Position numbers and translations under genes: made by a program. 47,727 bases of DNA from Perkinsus olseni. Its lineage: Eukaryota > Perkinsozoa > Perkinsida. The stretch's first letter is position 1. Each line of letters starts with the position of its first letter. The DNA lies in assembly GCA_013115125.1 (NCBI GenBank), contig JABANN010000245.1, positions 1 to 47,727 of the forward strand. The letters run 5' to 3'. Under the pieces are notes generated by a model. The model searched no databases and was not told the origin of the DNA. It was given only the letters and a program-made list of their open reading frames with translations. Of the stretch, positions 1-12,267 are shown piece after piece.

Positions 1-390
1 CGAAGCCTTAGAGCAGGAAGACGTGATGACTAATTCATGTATTGCTCGTTATTAAGGAACGTTTCAATCTGTCTCTCTCATGCCTAGTAGCCTGCCCAGT
101 GTGGCAGCCTGCCACACTCATCTCCCTGCTTGGCTGCACGACGTGGTTCAACCAGGGTGGTTGTGTTGAAGTTCCTCTCAAGACCTCCGAGCTGATCACG
201 GAAGGTTGTTTAACTTCCGTTATTGCAAGGCTTAGTGGTTGGGTGTAACCATATCGGGATCCGCTTGCGCGGGTCGAGTGAAGGGCGATAAGCTTAGAGC
301 GTGACACGCTCAGCGTGTGATGCCCGGCAATAAAGTCTGAGTGAACTTGTTCTAGAGCGACCACCATCGGCACGCCCCGAGGAGGACTGT
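1..390. other. no gene recognised
   Basis: Only short opposing open frames with no protein-like composition are visible. It lies downstream of the first secreted-protein gene, which reads leftward from 924. Confidence 0.4.
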
Positions 391-924
391 CTAGATCGGA
401 GGACTGTCTGCGACTCTCTTCCTCATGCAATGCTTCCTCTCTACTTCGTGCACGCACAACCCAACAGCTGAGATGAGACCAAGAGTACGAAAAACAATAC
501 TTGAAATTCTGTGCGCCAATAAGGGACTAAAAATCCTCTTGATCAGACCAATAGAGGCCTCGAGCGTTTCACCCTTGGGGCCTAGCTTATACGTGATCTT
601 CTCCATATCGCCTATCTCAGGCTTGGGGCCTTTCTGGTAGGACTCCCTGGCTTCTTTGATGGAAGATTCGTAATTCTTACGGTTGGTCTCGTCCGCTGTT
701 AGTGGGAAGGTGTTCATGGGGCCTTCGGTCAGATTAAGTTTAGCCAATACAGTCACCCCGGGGTACCAAGAGGAGCATTTCGCATAGAAGTTCACTACAG
801 GAGCGTGGGAATGCCAGTATATTATGAAGCAGACGCCATCGCCATATGTTGTTTTGAAAGCTGGATTCTCCGGGACGAATCCGTCCAAATTTGGTAGCAC
901 CGCTGCAGTGACGAGGAGAAACAC
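391..924 (-). CDS. Small secreted-protein family member 1 with GTG at the start position (possible pseudogene)
   Basis: About 177 codons, same family as the genes at 2386-2847 and 11364-11873. Shared blocks are a cysteine followed by Phe after the signal region (GVCF), a second cysteine about 20 residues on, a P.NTF core, a GD pair, and an ETLE..IG block. The third cysteine of the family is absent here. The hydrophobic N-terminus (VFLLVTAAVL) corresponds to the signal peptide of member 2, but the base triplet aligned with that gene's ATG is GTG, and an in-frame stop occurs nine codons further upstream with no ATG between. It may start at GTG, have an unseen upstream exon, or be dead. The C-terminal tail beyond about residue 125 is unlike the other members. 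Function unknown; an extracellular or effector role is inference from the signal peptide only. Confidence 0.55.
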   Translation of the reverse strand: MFLLVTAAVLPNLDGFVPENPAFKTTYGDGVCFIIYWHSHAPVVNFYAKCSSWYPGVTVLAKLNLTEGPMNTFPLTADETNRKNYESSIKEARESYQKGPKPEIGDMEKITYKLGPKGETLEASIGLIKRIFSPLLAHRISSIVFRTLGLISAVGLCVHEVERKHCMRKRVADSPPI

Positions 925-2385
925 GACGGTTGAAGAGCTCGTTCGAGGGCTTCACTTGGAATCTTTGCTTGAACCGGGTGGGGTGCTGAAGGAGCTTCGT
1001 GCGTACATGAGCATGACGCCGAATTTCTCGGGGCGGATGGCGCTCGTCCGATGAGCACTGTCCTCCTGATACGTCGCTGTCCTGAACTCGACGTCAACGA
1101 ACCCTGTTCTACTGTGCTGCTGCTGCTGCTGCTGTTGCAAACAGCTTGTAGGGCATCCGTACGATCGGCGTCATTCGGCAACCAACCCGAGGACCTTGAT
1201 AAAATACTTCCACGAAGGAGGACCGCAAGAAGCCGCTGGGTATGAGAACCGTGATCGTCTCACTGGAGTAGCCCCAGCACGTGGAGGCAGCGAGCGAACG
1301 GCCTGCCCGCGGAGAACTCAACTCATTCGATACTTTCCTAGAGGACACCGGTATGTCGTTGGTCGAAGCGAAGGGCGTTTCTGCATTCAGCAGGTTGCAG
1401 AATCTGCGATGTGCTGCAGAAGCACTGCATCTGCGTCTTCGCATGGTAGGAGAGGTTCTCCTCTACCACTGTCTTCCCGTAGGCACAGGTGAGGGAGCCT
1501 ATCTCGGACACCCGGCACTTGAGCGTACCTTTACCCTAAGGAGGGGGGGTACGTCATACGGGGGAGCGCAACCCTCAAAGTATCGTGAAGCTGTCTTCGC
1601 AAATGTTTTGCGCTACGAGGTGGCCTCTCCAATCCATCCATCAGGGTTTCCTTCCGCTCTCGTCGTCGATTATTGAGTGATCGAAGCGTATTTGACTTTG
1701 CATGTTCAAACGAGATGAAGCGACTACCAGCGACACGCCTCATGCCGATCGTAGCACTGTATGCGACTACCTTCCTATCTTATATCATCCTGCTTGAGGG
1801 CGGATCCCCTCTGGCCCGGTGAAACCTTTGCCGGGGTTTATCGATGACTTACTCCACTCTAACCCAACATGATGTTTGTTGAGTTGGGTATTCAATAAGG
1901 TTAGTCGAAAGTAGCTAAAATCATTTTAGTAAAATGCGACCGCGGGCGCAGACATGAGCTTAATCGGCTTAATAAATAAATGGCAAAGACGAGCGTATGA
2001 ACGCGAGGTGGGCTCAATCGGTGGTCTGGCGAATCCTTAATTCGTCGTAGCGCAATACGATCTGCCTGCTGAAGTACGTGTGAACTACGAGAACTGACAG
2101 TAATCGGCATCTTGAAATTCGGAGCGAGCAGCTTTCTTGGTGGAAGGGCAGCGCCCCTTATCGGGGCAATGCCAAGGGCACCTTTCTCAGCCCTTGGCAT
2201 CATCACACGGCCAAGGTACTCATGGAGTCTCCGAACAGCCAAGAAACACCTCTGAGCCTCACAACTCTTCATACCTATTATAATCATACATAAGCTAATA
2301 AAGAATAAGACGGTGAAGGCTTCCGAGCAGCTGATTAGCTCCCCAAGGGCCCACCGGAGATCTAAGTTGAAATAAGAACCTCTTA
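925..2385. other. gene-poor interval with a short CTG microsatellite
   Basis: No convincing gene. A CTG-rich trinucleotide run lies at about 1118-1137. Open frames here are short, overlap on both strands and lack splice-supported continuations. Confidence 0.35.
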
Positions 2386-2847
2386 TTAAGAAGGGCTTTG
2401 GAGTGACCGAGACTCAAGCTGTCCAGGACAAGTACCAGGGATGAACCACCTGAGAGCCCCACCGATCGGGATCTCGAGTGTCCCCTTCCCCGAGTTAGGG
2501 TAGTACATGAACTCATACATATCACCCTTCTCGAATGTGACAGAGTCATTGCAGCCTATCTTGGATTGCTTGATGAACCTATTGTACTTCTTCACAGTCT
2601 CGTCGTCCGTGCTGTCGATTGTGAATGTATTTGTTGGCTTCTCGTTGAACAGGAGACCGGACTCCAGACCGTAATCGCCCCAACGGCATCGCGATACGTA
2701 CGTGGCCATGAGACCGCCCTCCCGGCTCCAGAGGATCACTTGAAAGCAGCCAGCGCCCTTCCCGACTGTGTTAGTGAAGGATACGTTGTTCAGAGGGGAT
2801 GCAGCGACGGTACTCATCAGCAACGCCACAGCGACGAGGGGAGACAT
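2386..2847 (-). CDS. Small secreted-protein family member 2
   Basis: 153 aa, single exon, starting at an ATG with a clear signal peptide (MSPLVAVALLMSTVAASP; likely cleavage after AAS). The mature part has cysteines at about 34, 54 and 99, matching spacing in the member at 11364-11873, plus the family core NTFTID at about 73-78, a GD at 108-109 and an IGG at about 128-130. A further cysteine at 140 is private to this copy. No transmembrane segment follows the signal, so the product should be secreted. The family is not one I recognise. It lies on the same strand as member 1, about 1.5 kb away, suggesting local duplication. Nothing in the sequence shows its regulation. Confidence 0.75.
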   Translation of the reverse strand: MSPLVAVALLMSTVAASPLNNVSFTNTVGKGAGCFQVILWSREGGLMATYVSRCRWGDYGLESGLLFNEKPTNTFTIDSTDDETVKKYNRFIKQSKIGCNDSVTFEKGDMYEFMYYPNSGKGTLEIPIGGALRWFIPGTCPGQLESRSLQSPS

Positions 2848-5219
2848 GATGGTTGAAAAGCGTGGTTGAGCTCAGGCTTAACTGAACCTCAGAAAAGACT
2901 ACTCCCAACCGCCGAGGTTACGGCCTAGTACGCTTGTTGTGAGAAGATGGGAAGTGCATTGCGTCACGCAATTCGCGTGCAAGGCCATGCGTGATTTCGC
3001 TTCAAGAGACAGCGTCGCCTGTACACCGCTCCGTCCCGAACGGTTTGTTAGCCACGTACGATTTCTTCGTTCTGGTCCCTCAAGCTTTTGGAATATCCTG
3101 CCACCAGCCTCCCGGAGCGATGAGAACGGATAGTGTCGGGGGCGATTCTCAGCTGGAGCGCGAGGACGGGTTCGGTTATTGAGCGATGGAATTGTGGCTC
3201 ACGAGGCAGCAGCCCTGCACGCAGACAGTGGAGGAAGCCGGCTGCTCTACACCAACCTTCTGTGGTGTATTACATCAGGCAGCAAGACCCCGTTGATTGT
3301 TACTCGTCGAGGGGTGTCGCCTTGCTTCTGTGCTGCAGGTCGTTCTCGGCAACTCGGTATAGCTCCGAGCAGACTCCCTCTCGTGACCCAGGGTTCTGTC
3401 TCCTCCTTCTCATTGAGGACACTGTCTCTTCCTTGACCCCTGGGTAGTATTTGGATCCGAATCCACGCAGATGATTCCTTACGGCAGTGTGCCCTGTACA
3501 ACAGAATACATCATCTTCATCATGCCCATCCTGAACCCCCCCCCCGCGTAGCCGTCCGTAGTGAGTGAGCTGGTGCAGTAGATCATCGACTGCTGTGAAG
3601 CGCAAGCCCTCCGCTCGCTGTACAGATGAGTATCACCAGCCCAGCTACCCCAAGTCGGGGTGATCAGTCTCGGGAAACCGTCTCCAGCGGCTGAAGGATT
3701 CTCCCTATAATGAACTCGACGGTTCATCAGTGACCAACGAAGCGATCATTGAGCGCGGAGTTGCAGAGGCCAATGGAGGGTAGCCGAAAACTCCTTGTAG
3801 GGCAATGAGGTGCTATTGCTGCTAAGGCCTCCAAGGTCTGCTGTCGACGCACTCGCAAGGAGTTAAGCCGATCAGGGTTAACTGCGGCGAAGCCGATCGG
3901 AATACAGACTTTAGAATGTCCTCCCCGCTTTGAATGGTGGACAACCTAAATCGACCCTCGTGACATCGCCGCAGCACGGTCCGGTTTCTGTAATGGGTCA
4001 TTACTAATGACGTTGTTGTGATTGCCCACGGCTTCATCGTCCTTTCTGTTGGCTGTCAGTGTTCGTGTGATACACGATGAACGCGATGGCTGCTGCTGAT
4101 AATTCGGTATTACTAAATCCCCATTAGGCCAGCCCAGGGAATAGACCATCTCGAAAGGGGTGATCCAAGCAGCAATTACAGTACTGGCTCTTCGGGAAAG
4201 ATATCAGCACGCATGCACAAGGGGCGATACTCGGCTATTATTCCCACGCGAACTCCACAGTGTAGTCCGAGTGTAGAGTCTACACTTGGCCTTACACTCG
4301 CATGAACTGTTGTTGTGAATGATAAGCCTGTATCACTGTACGGCACATCATTCGCTCGGGGACTCACAGCAGAATGCTGTTCATTCTCATCCAGTAGGCG
4401 AACTCTATGGTGAATCTCGTCCCGCAGTGTCCTGCTCTAGCATTCTTTGAGCTATGGTCATTTCTTCGCTTCTCCTCTCTTGAACAACAGCTGAGCTCAA
4501 GATGAATGATCAGATTGGTTCCCAATGCCAACCGGTCGACTATTGGTCGACTAGACCCCGACTCGGAGCCTGGTTCACTAAGGAAGCTGGATCCTACGGC
4601 CCACGAAATCTAGCTCAGAATTTGCCAAGAAGCTTGTTTGGGAAGCTCGGAGCCTGACTACCTAAGGAAGCCAGAGCTCGATCAGTCATATTGTTGCTAG
4701 GCCTACGGAGTCCAGCAGCCCGGGAAGCAGAGTTATACAACTTCACCTTCGATACAGCATATGGAGGAGCTTCTCATATCGTGCCAATCAGCATGTAGTT
4801 AGCTTTAGCAGAGTACATTAATGAGTCATCGCCACCATTATCATCACCATACCACCCACAGCCCTCCGCAGCGCAGCCGTCCTCAGCCCCTAAGCATATC
4901 GGCTGGATCTTCCATGGTGACGACAACACGTAAGTCCCCCAGGGGTCACCATACGAATAAAGACCGCTGGCTTGCGCATCTCTTCATCTGTGAGTTTTCC
5001 TTATCGCTTCAATTCGCTGTGGCCTCGAGTCAAGGCCTTCGACTAGTGTCTCAGATTAGATGGTACCTCCTCGCCGTGATCGATCAGATTCCTCAATTCA
5101 CCAAACACCGACCGAACGTTCGTTGAACACAAAGCTGCAGCAGGTGCTGGAGAAGAGCCGAACGCTTCTTGTGAGGCCCCGAAGGTCGTAAGCATGTAGC
5201 CCAGTAGTGCATCTTGCAG
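2848..5219. other. gene-poor interval; possible first exon of the coiled-coil gene at 4821
   Basis: No gene can be supported across most of it. An imperfect 31-bp direct repeat is at 4561-4591 and 4645-4675. An ATG at 4821 opens a His/Pro/Ser-rich frame followed by a GTAAGT donor at 4930. It could be the first exon of the downstream coiled-coil gene, but I could not match its reading phase to the exon at 5220. Confidence 0.35.
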
Positions 5220-8200
5220 GTGCAGAAGCCAAAGAATGATGTCTCATACGAGCACATAAGTCCCCGCCCTTCGAGGCATCACCATCACCGACCCGCTGGC
5301 AAGACACCTGTTGAAGTGCCGCAAGAGTCGGCACGGCGTGACGATGTTCGCCTCAGCGTGGCGAGCAGCTCTAGCAGTTTGGCCTCATCGGCCGGCAGCG
5401 TGTCGTCTATCGGTGGTGGTGAATACGTTCCGGGCTCCAGCAGTCAGCCGCCTGAGGGAGCCCAAGAATCTTCCCGGCTCATCAATGCTCCAGGGGCAGA
5501 CTCTTGGGCCAGTTACAATCGGCAGCTGCGGTCCCTCGGCTTCGAAGCGGTATGGTAGAACTTAGCGCGAATAGCGACCATCATGATTAGGTCCCGGTGA
5601 TCGCTGGGTCGTCTCGGTTAGGGGAGCCAACGCTGGTCGATGGCCGGAAACTATTCGAGACCTGTATGAGTGTGCTGCAAGAGTGAGTGCTCGCTGGTTT
5701 CAACTCGTTGGACATTCGTATGTCTGTGTGAGTTTTAAGTCTAACGCTGACAGTACGGCTTGATTAGACTAGGACCGATGTATCTTTCCGTGGGGGAACG
5801 GTTCAGCCTGGTGAGTGGGCCTTTTTTAAGGTACGGCGTCCGGAACCGACAACTATTGACGACAACGTCAAGCGTTCGCCGCGACTCTCCGAAAGAATCG
5901 TCCAAACTGAAAGAGCTGAGCAGATCGAACTGGAAGTTGCAGCAAGAGGTTGAGAAACTCCGGAGGGAGCTAGACGCAAGTGCGCATCTTAGGTCGAAGG
6001 CGGTGAAGAACAGAATTCTGGTAGGTGTTGTGGAGCACTCTTCAAACTCCCTAACGAGCGGAGCGAGGACGAAGGAGTTGGAAAGAGTCAAGTCCCAGCA
6101 GTCTGGCGAAATAAGACGATTGCACCACCAATGCCAGCGACAGGAGATGGAGCTCGATAGGATGAGAAAGACGGTGCTTGCCGGGAGCTACTTGGAGAGG
6201 CGTCATAATGTTCAAATGCAGATGCAGAAGGTGGCCGATGATGAGGAAATGAGAAGAAAGAGGGACAAAGAGTTTGCTGAGAAGGTCCGGATGCTCGGGG
6301 CCAGGGTGCTCAATCGGCTTGGTCGTTTCGACTTTATCAATGCATCGATCAACGTTCTAGTCAGCACTGAGTCGTCGGCGGGCTGTATGGCCCGATGTCA
6401 ACGTTCGCGGGTTCTAGTTGGAATTACAATAAGGGCCCTCGCCCTTTCCGCTCGAGCGCGTTGAGAGCTGAAGATTTATCCCTCGGGCGCTCAGGCGGTG
6501 AAGTCAGTTTGTAGCGGTGACAAGGGGGCGAAGAGCCAAGGAAGCCTCCAACTCCTTCACGAGCTGGCTGCTGTGTGAGTCCTGCTGGTTAGCCGTACGG
6601 TGCCTGCGATGATGAGCATCGTTTTCTCTTGCCTGAATCTCCCAGTGTCAGATACAGACGACGCATAGAGAAGCTCGAGAGAGAGATCACCGTCTCGGGG
6701 AGGCAGTCGCAGGACTTGGCTAGTCAACTCACTACGACTGAGGAGGAGGTCCGTCGCCTTCAGAAGCAGCTCTCCACTACCACGGAAGGAGCTGACGAGG
6801 ACTCGGTGTGTGGCAGCGGTGAGAGGGCCCCTCGGTGAGGATCCGCTATGACTGCTCTCAGAACACAAGCCTCAGCGGGCGGTGGGTGATGGTGACGAGC
6901 ATGTGGTGAGAAAGGCGACTTTACAGGCCTTCACGACGTCGTCCCGTTGTAGATTCAAGCGCTGGAGGAGTCCCTCCGTGCGGAGACAGCAGCACGACAA
7001 GAGGCAGAGGCCCGAGCGAAGGAGTGTGAGATGGAGTACTCGAGCAAGGTGGGCTCTGGTGTAAACTCTCTCGCTATACTAATACTATTAACCGTATACG
7101 ATAATAATACATATATCCCTCTCCATGGGGTGCCTTTATATTATATACATAATTGTATGCACGATAAATAAACCAAACTAGGTGGTCATACTAGGTGATA
7201 TCATGAGAAAAAATAATATTTAATAAGCTTTTGTAGTTTCTTTGCACGATTCTGCGCCGCGATGTGGTTCCCGGCGTGTTGTTCGTTTCTTGGTATGTTG
7301 GTGTGTTCAGATTGCTGACTTCGAGCGGGAGCTGAACACCGCAAGACATGAGCTGGCGGCTGCGGAGGCCACACTGATCGACCGCCCGACGGTGAGGGAA
7401 GTGCAGTTGTTGAAGAATAAGATTGAGAGGCTCGAGAGGGGCCGCGAGGAGAGGGACAGGTGGCGCAATGGCGACGTTAGGGAGATGATACGGCGAGACA
7501 AGTAAGGGGCCTACGCTGCTCAGTACCAGTGGGCCTCGTGAGTCACGAGTCGTGACCACTGAAAAGCTGTTGTTATACTAGTTATTATCTGGCTCGTTAA
7601 TGCTACTGTTACTCTTCTTGTCGTTCTTGTGATTACCGTTGTCGTCGTCCTCGTTGTTATTGTTGATGTTGCTGCTCTCGTCATTCTGAACATTTTTCGG
7701 TGGTCGTCCGGAGACCTTTTTCTGTAGGGAATCTCACAAGTTGGGCGCTGATGTTGCTGTGGCCGAGATGGACCATTCTATGATGGAGCAAGTGCTGCTG
7801 GACTGCTGTCGGCATCTCAAGATCAGCGAGCCAACTATCCTACCAGATGCTCTGAAGAAGCTCGGCGACGTGAGTCGAAGCCGGGCTCTCACGATGTCGT
7901 AGCGGAAGTTGACCTAGGTATTGGATACAGCACTGCCACGCATGCGCGAATTCATCAGATTTGTTACTTCTAGTGTTTGCCCCGTGGACGCTGAAAATGG
8001 TCCCGCCCATGACGAGCAGAAAGTAAGATGTATGAGCTTCTCTGCATCAACTTAGTCTCCGGCAAGGGCCTGGCCGTCTTCGCTTCCATGGAGACCGTTG
8101 AGAGCAGACTGAAGTATCTACTTGCCGCTGAGCGGGAGCTCACCAGCTTACGTAAGCAGCTCGACGCAGCCGAGTCTGCCTTGGACGGGGAGGCGGGGAC

Positions 8201-8732
8201 GGGGCTGCCATTGGAAGCTCGCGTTGCTTCCGTTGTCGAGGAGCTTCGCGATCGCAGGACGGTGAGTTCGTGACTCGGCTGTGTGCCGACCACTGATGCA
8301 TTTGTCTCTCAGACCGAGACTGCGTTTGAGGAAGCAACCGAAAGGGTCTATAGCGCGGACGAACCCCATCTCATAACTGACCGAATGGTCAAGCACTATA
8401 TGTCAGTTTCCGAGGGTAACGATATTGGCTCGACGTACGCTGCAGGAGAACCTTTGGGGTGGATCAACTTGAGCGTGTGTGCGGCAGCATGACGCAGGCA
8501 CGGCAACGGTGGTTGGAGTTGGAGAACTTTTGGAAGGCTTTGTGTAGGTCGTGCAGCCTATTGTAGACGACCCCACTGAAACTACGCGGTTCATGATCAC
8601 CCATTCCTCCTCGTTTTCCCCCAGATGCTGCCCGAGGTAGGTACTGACGTGTTAAAGGTTGATCCGTCCAAGCTGTCTACTGCTAAGGCCATGCTTCTTG
8701 CGCAGAAGTGCCTGTCCGAAGATTCGGGCTAG
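5220..8732 (+). CDS. Multi-exon coiled-coil protein (cytoskeletal or centrosomal type, family not identified)
   Basis: Exons whose phases join are 5220-5549, 5591-5682, 5768 to about 6330, 6515 to about 6573, about 6644-6805, 6953-7048, 7311-7501, 7728-7869, 7918-8022, 8067-8261, 8313-8401, 8446 to about 8530, and 8625-8732 ending in TAG. The N-terminal exon is His/Ser-rich and low complexity. From 5880 on, heptad-rich stretches dominate (for example LQQEVEKLRRELDA, RRIEKLEREI, IERLERGREERDR). A non-coiled segment across 7728-8022 (MEQVLLDCCRHL, then LPRMREFIRFV) has the look of a conserved helical motif. This composition is typical of centrosome, basal-body or other structural coiled-coil proteins; I cannot name the family. 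The first exon and the junctions near 6330 and 8530 are unresolved. Introns are 40-250 nt. Confidence 0.65.
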
Positions 8733-11363
8733 TAGCATGCATTTTTATGATAAACTGTACAGCTTGTGTTCAAAATTAACCGTGAAGATAGTCTTCTGTG
8801 AGTGCGTGTCCTGTTTTTACGAGTGAGCTGGATGGGGATAAGCAACAACGAGCATTTATAGCAGTACTCAGCGTCGTTCAGGCCAGCAATGTAGGAGCTT
8901 CTACTTCACTCGAGGACTGAGTTGAATCTTCGAAATACGATTTCAGACTATGAAAATAGTGGCGCTGGAATCTAGTGATCACCAGTTTCCTCTCATTTCG
9001 CAGTTGCCCACGGAACGCGATAGAAGAAGCCGTATTGGGGAAAGGTGGAGAACTATCTGGAAGTGTGGCTCACCTGCCCTCCGAGGTCTGTCTCACGCTG
9101 CAAGGGGCGAATTGCTGTGCCGTCATTAAAATTTATAGAGCATTGCTCCGAGAGCAAATATTGTTCATATTGCTTATAGGCTATGAGTGTTCGTCCCTAC
9201 TAACCTCGCTCGGCTGAGGATCAATCTGATGAGCCGAACTGTACCTGGATGTGGGAGGTTTAAACACCGCGTTTGACAAACGCTGTCCGGACTCGGTCAA
9301 GATTACGAGGAAGGTCTTCCACCATAAAGCGTGCTGAACCGACTTCGTCAAGTTCAATCACCATTATCGGTTTTCTGCTACTGGTGATTCACACTCTTGT
9401 TGTGCAACGCAACCTTGCCTCCCAAGAAGATAAGTTATCAGATCTTATCGTCTGATATGATACGGCAAAACGCTACCTCAACCTCGAAATATTGATGTTG
9501 TATTACGCTACCCCGCCAGAAAGGGGAGCCCTAAAGCGACGGGCAGACTTCGCTGTCCGCGTTAGATCCCCCTCCGGGAGGAGTGTTCTCAGGAGAAAGA
9601 AGTGAATCTAATAAGCAAAACGTCATGTAAGAGCAGGCCCATGATGACGATACATAGTTCGAACAACGCCATTGACTACAGTATAGTAGACATCTTTCGA
9701 ATCATCTTTCTCGAAGTACTGCAGATCTGTGTCTCTTGGGTGGAAATAGATACCACACCTCTTACGACAGCCGACCAACCATGCTCGATAAAGGGGCTTT
9801 TGCGTACTCACTGAGTACTACTCAGCATCTGGTACCTCTTGGTCTGCAGGTTGTAAAAATATAATGCACCCGGGGCTGGCATTCTGACTGACCGATATAC
9901 ACCAAAATCACCCTGCCTTCAATTTACATGGAGCCGGATGCGCATAAAGGCAAGAGGCAATTTCGGGTCTTCTGTCATTTCGGCGTAGACATAAGAATCC
10001 AACGACGTCTGAGGCTCAGACTCTGAGCCTTGTAGACGGGACCACCATCTGCAGCGAACAGCACGGTAGAAAGAACCAAGAGCGGGTAGATGATGTAGCA
10101 GGTTCACATACGGGAGCTTCTGTTGCAGAAAAGAGAACTACACAGAATGGTGAGAAATTCAGTCTTATAACGTGTTAGATTGGTGCACTATATAGCTATT
10201 TGACGCGGGAGTCAAAGAAAGGCAAAATTGGGCTCGAGGGGAGCTGAGGAACCATGTGGCCTACAGCTTACTAAGCTCAGCTCAGTGTGGCACTTATACT
10301 CAGGAAGCAACACCAGTGGAAGCGTATTCGGAGAGATATAGCAAATGGTAACCGACTCAGCTACAAGCTTATCGATTGGCTGTACAGGTTAAAGGGATAG
10401 CAAGGCGCAGCAGCAGTGCCTAATGCATGCATAGTATAACGGGATTGAACCCACGGCCATCACCATGAAAATCCATACACCTGCGTCAAACATCCGTTAG
10501 GATCTTTAAAGATCCATAGCACAAGAGTCTTGTGACAAGACTGGTGTCACCAGTATAGGCTGCATTGAGCAGTAGTAAGAACTCTGAGCCCAAGAGCTGG
10601 TGACAAAATCTTGCCAGGAAGTCCGTCCTCTTCTGGTGCAAAAGTCTTCCTGGCGTCGCAAGGAAGGAGTACTCGAGAAAGTACAGCGATAAAGAGGACA
10701 GCTTTCGATCCCAGTGAGTTAACGATATCGACCCAGGATACGGCTGTGGTGCAGAGGTTTAGGAGGGTCCAAATGTGTACGGAATGCCCTCAAAAGTCGC
10801 AGTGGTAGGGCAAGGAAGGCTGGTACATATCATCGTCTCTGTTATGATGATCACCAAAAGCTTAGATTCCTTCTGGTATGAAGGAATGAAGCCGAGAGTG
10901 TACCAGAGAGCACTCTAGCCCCAGGTGCGGTGTATGTCGGTCAGGATATAGTTACCAGGGAGAGAGAGAAATCGAGCGGCGTTTGAAAATAGGAGGAACT
11001 GGTCGCTTTTGGCGGTTGCCAACCGCCGGTTGGTATAAGTGACTTATAATAAGTCGGATCACTCGGCCACCAAGTTGACTCATTCACGAACGCACAACAC
11101 TTTATCATCCGAATCGGATGCGCTATACAGGGTGTTGAAAAATAACGGAGATAGTATTGAAAAAGTTGATAAGGGATTCGTGGCCAATCGAATTGACTCA
11201 ATCCGACTGACAGTCACTAATAAGACCGAATGGTACTGCTGTTGTACCGGAAGAATGACCACGCTAGGCAACACCTCTAGCCTGGGCACGCACCAGGCGT
11301 GAACAGCTGCACTATCTCGTTGCAGTAGGTGTAGTTGTAGAACACAACATAAGTAGATTGGGC
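8733..11363. other. 2.6 kb without a recognisable gene
   Basis: No open frame has convincing protein composition or splice-joined partners. Contents seen: a perfect 14-nt palindrome GATCTTTAAAGATC at about 10501-10514 and a degenerate tRNA-like 3' end on the minus strand near 10430-10460 (listed under rejected). Confidence 0.4.
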
Positions 11364-11873
11364 TCATAGTGAACGAGATAGAGCAGATAGAAAGGTGGAG
11401 TAGTTGAGAGAATGGAGTGATAATGCGAGGCTAGTATGAGCACAGCTCCATTGTGTTATGTAGACAGTGCACAGCCCTTGAATTCCGCCGACCGAGAGCT
11501 GGAGCGTCTCCCAGGTCGAGCGAGAGCTATAAACTATCTTTTTCGTATCGCCGTTACGGAACTTCACGACGCCTTCGCAGTACGTGTTGGACTTGGCTAC
11601 GTATTCTTGGTACAAGCTCATGGTGCCATTGTCCTTGGTGTCGATGGTGAACGTGTTCTCGGGATTCTCAACGAGCTTCAGACCTGCGGCGATCGCGTCT
11701 CCATAGCGGCATTCCGAATTGTAGGTCACCACAGCATCAGTCCCCTGGAGCCAGGTTACTTGGAAGCATGTCTTTTTAACGAATGTTGTACTGAAGACCT
11801 TGGTCTTTGGGGTGGCTGCGTCGGTAGTACCAGACATCCACGTCGCCGTGAGAAGCGAGATCGCAAGCTTCAT
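11364..11873 (-). CDS. Small secreted-protein family member 3
   Basis: 169 aa from an ATG, with a signal peptide (MKLAISLLTATWMSGTTDAA) and a mature region sharing the family pattern: cysteines at about 36, 55 and 99, the NTFTID core at about 73-78, a GD at 108-109 and an SVGG near 127-130. It matches member 2 best: both keep all three cysteines at nearly identical positions. The last 40 residues are unrelated between members, so the true 3' end may differ or be free to vary. It is 8.5 kb from the other two, on the same strand, separated by the coiled-coil gene. Function unknown. Confidence 0.75.
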   Translation of the reverse strand: MKLAISLLTATWMSGTTDAATPKTKVFSTTFVKKTCFQVTWLQGTDAVVTYNSECRYGDAIAAGLKLVENPENTFTIDTKDNGTMSLYQEYVAKSNTYCEGVVKFRNGDTKKIVYSSRSTWETLQLSVGGIQGLCTVYITQWSCAHTSLALSLHSLNYSTFLSALSRSL

Positions 11874-12259
11874 GTGGTGGGAACGGAGGGATCAAAGTAG
11901 TCCTGCGGAACTGGTAGACTGCTGAACTTTTCCAAAGCCTTTTCTCTGGAAGCCAGAAGGCTTCTTTTCCACTTCAGCACCGAGAGTCCCCTCCGGGGCT
12001 AATCCCAACGCAGGTTCCTCAAGAGAATACGCTCCAGCGTACGCACTGTACACGCTAGACGACGCACGTGTATTGTAGCTGCACTATAGTGACGACTGTG
12101 CACAACGCAACAGCTGCCGCCGACTTCAGTACAACTCAGCGGTTAGACTATCATCGCTGCACTCTACTGCTACAGTGTATCATTAGTCTCAAAGAACCGT
12201 CTGAAGTTATTTCGCGCCTTGTACTCACGTGCGTGAGAATGCGTTCTAGATTACGCCCT
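11874..12259. other. upstream region of secreted member 3; no gene seen
   Basis: Probable promoter side of the minus-strand gene ending at 11873 and left flank of the inverted-repeat element. No coding frame is supported. Confidence 0.3.
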
Positions 12260-12267
12260 GGATTCTC
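12260..12267 (+). repeat. Left copy of 8-bp target-site duplication
   Basis: GGATTCTC occurs immediately outside the left inverted repeat and again, in direct orientation, immediately outside the right one at 13603-13610. Confidence 0.7.

Noticed and set aside
1118-1137. CTG repeat as part of a polyglutamine or poly-leucine gene
   Set aside because: No supported gene surrounds it on either strand; listed only as a short microsatellite.
5811-5830. 20-nt GT-AG intron in the coiled-coil gene
   Set aside because: The unspliced frame runs directly into a clear heptad-rich region, whereas splicing leads to a stop.
10417-10500. tRNA-like 3' end on the minus strand (GGTTCAATCCC)
   Set aside because: Acceptor ends can pair, but D and anticodon arms do not fold. 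At best a degenerate fragment.
11436-11900. 154-codon plus-strand frame opposite secreted member 3
   Set aside because: Shadow frame; the minus strand carries the signal peptide and family motif.
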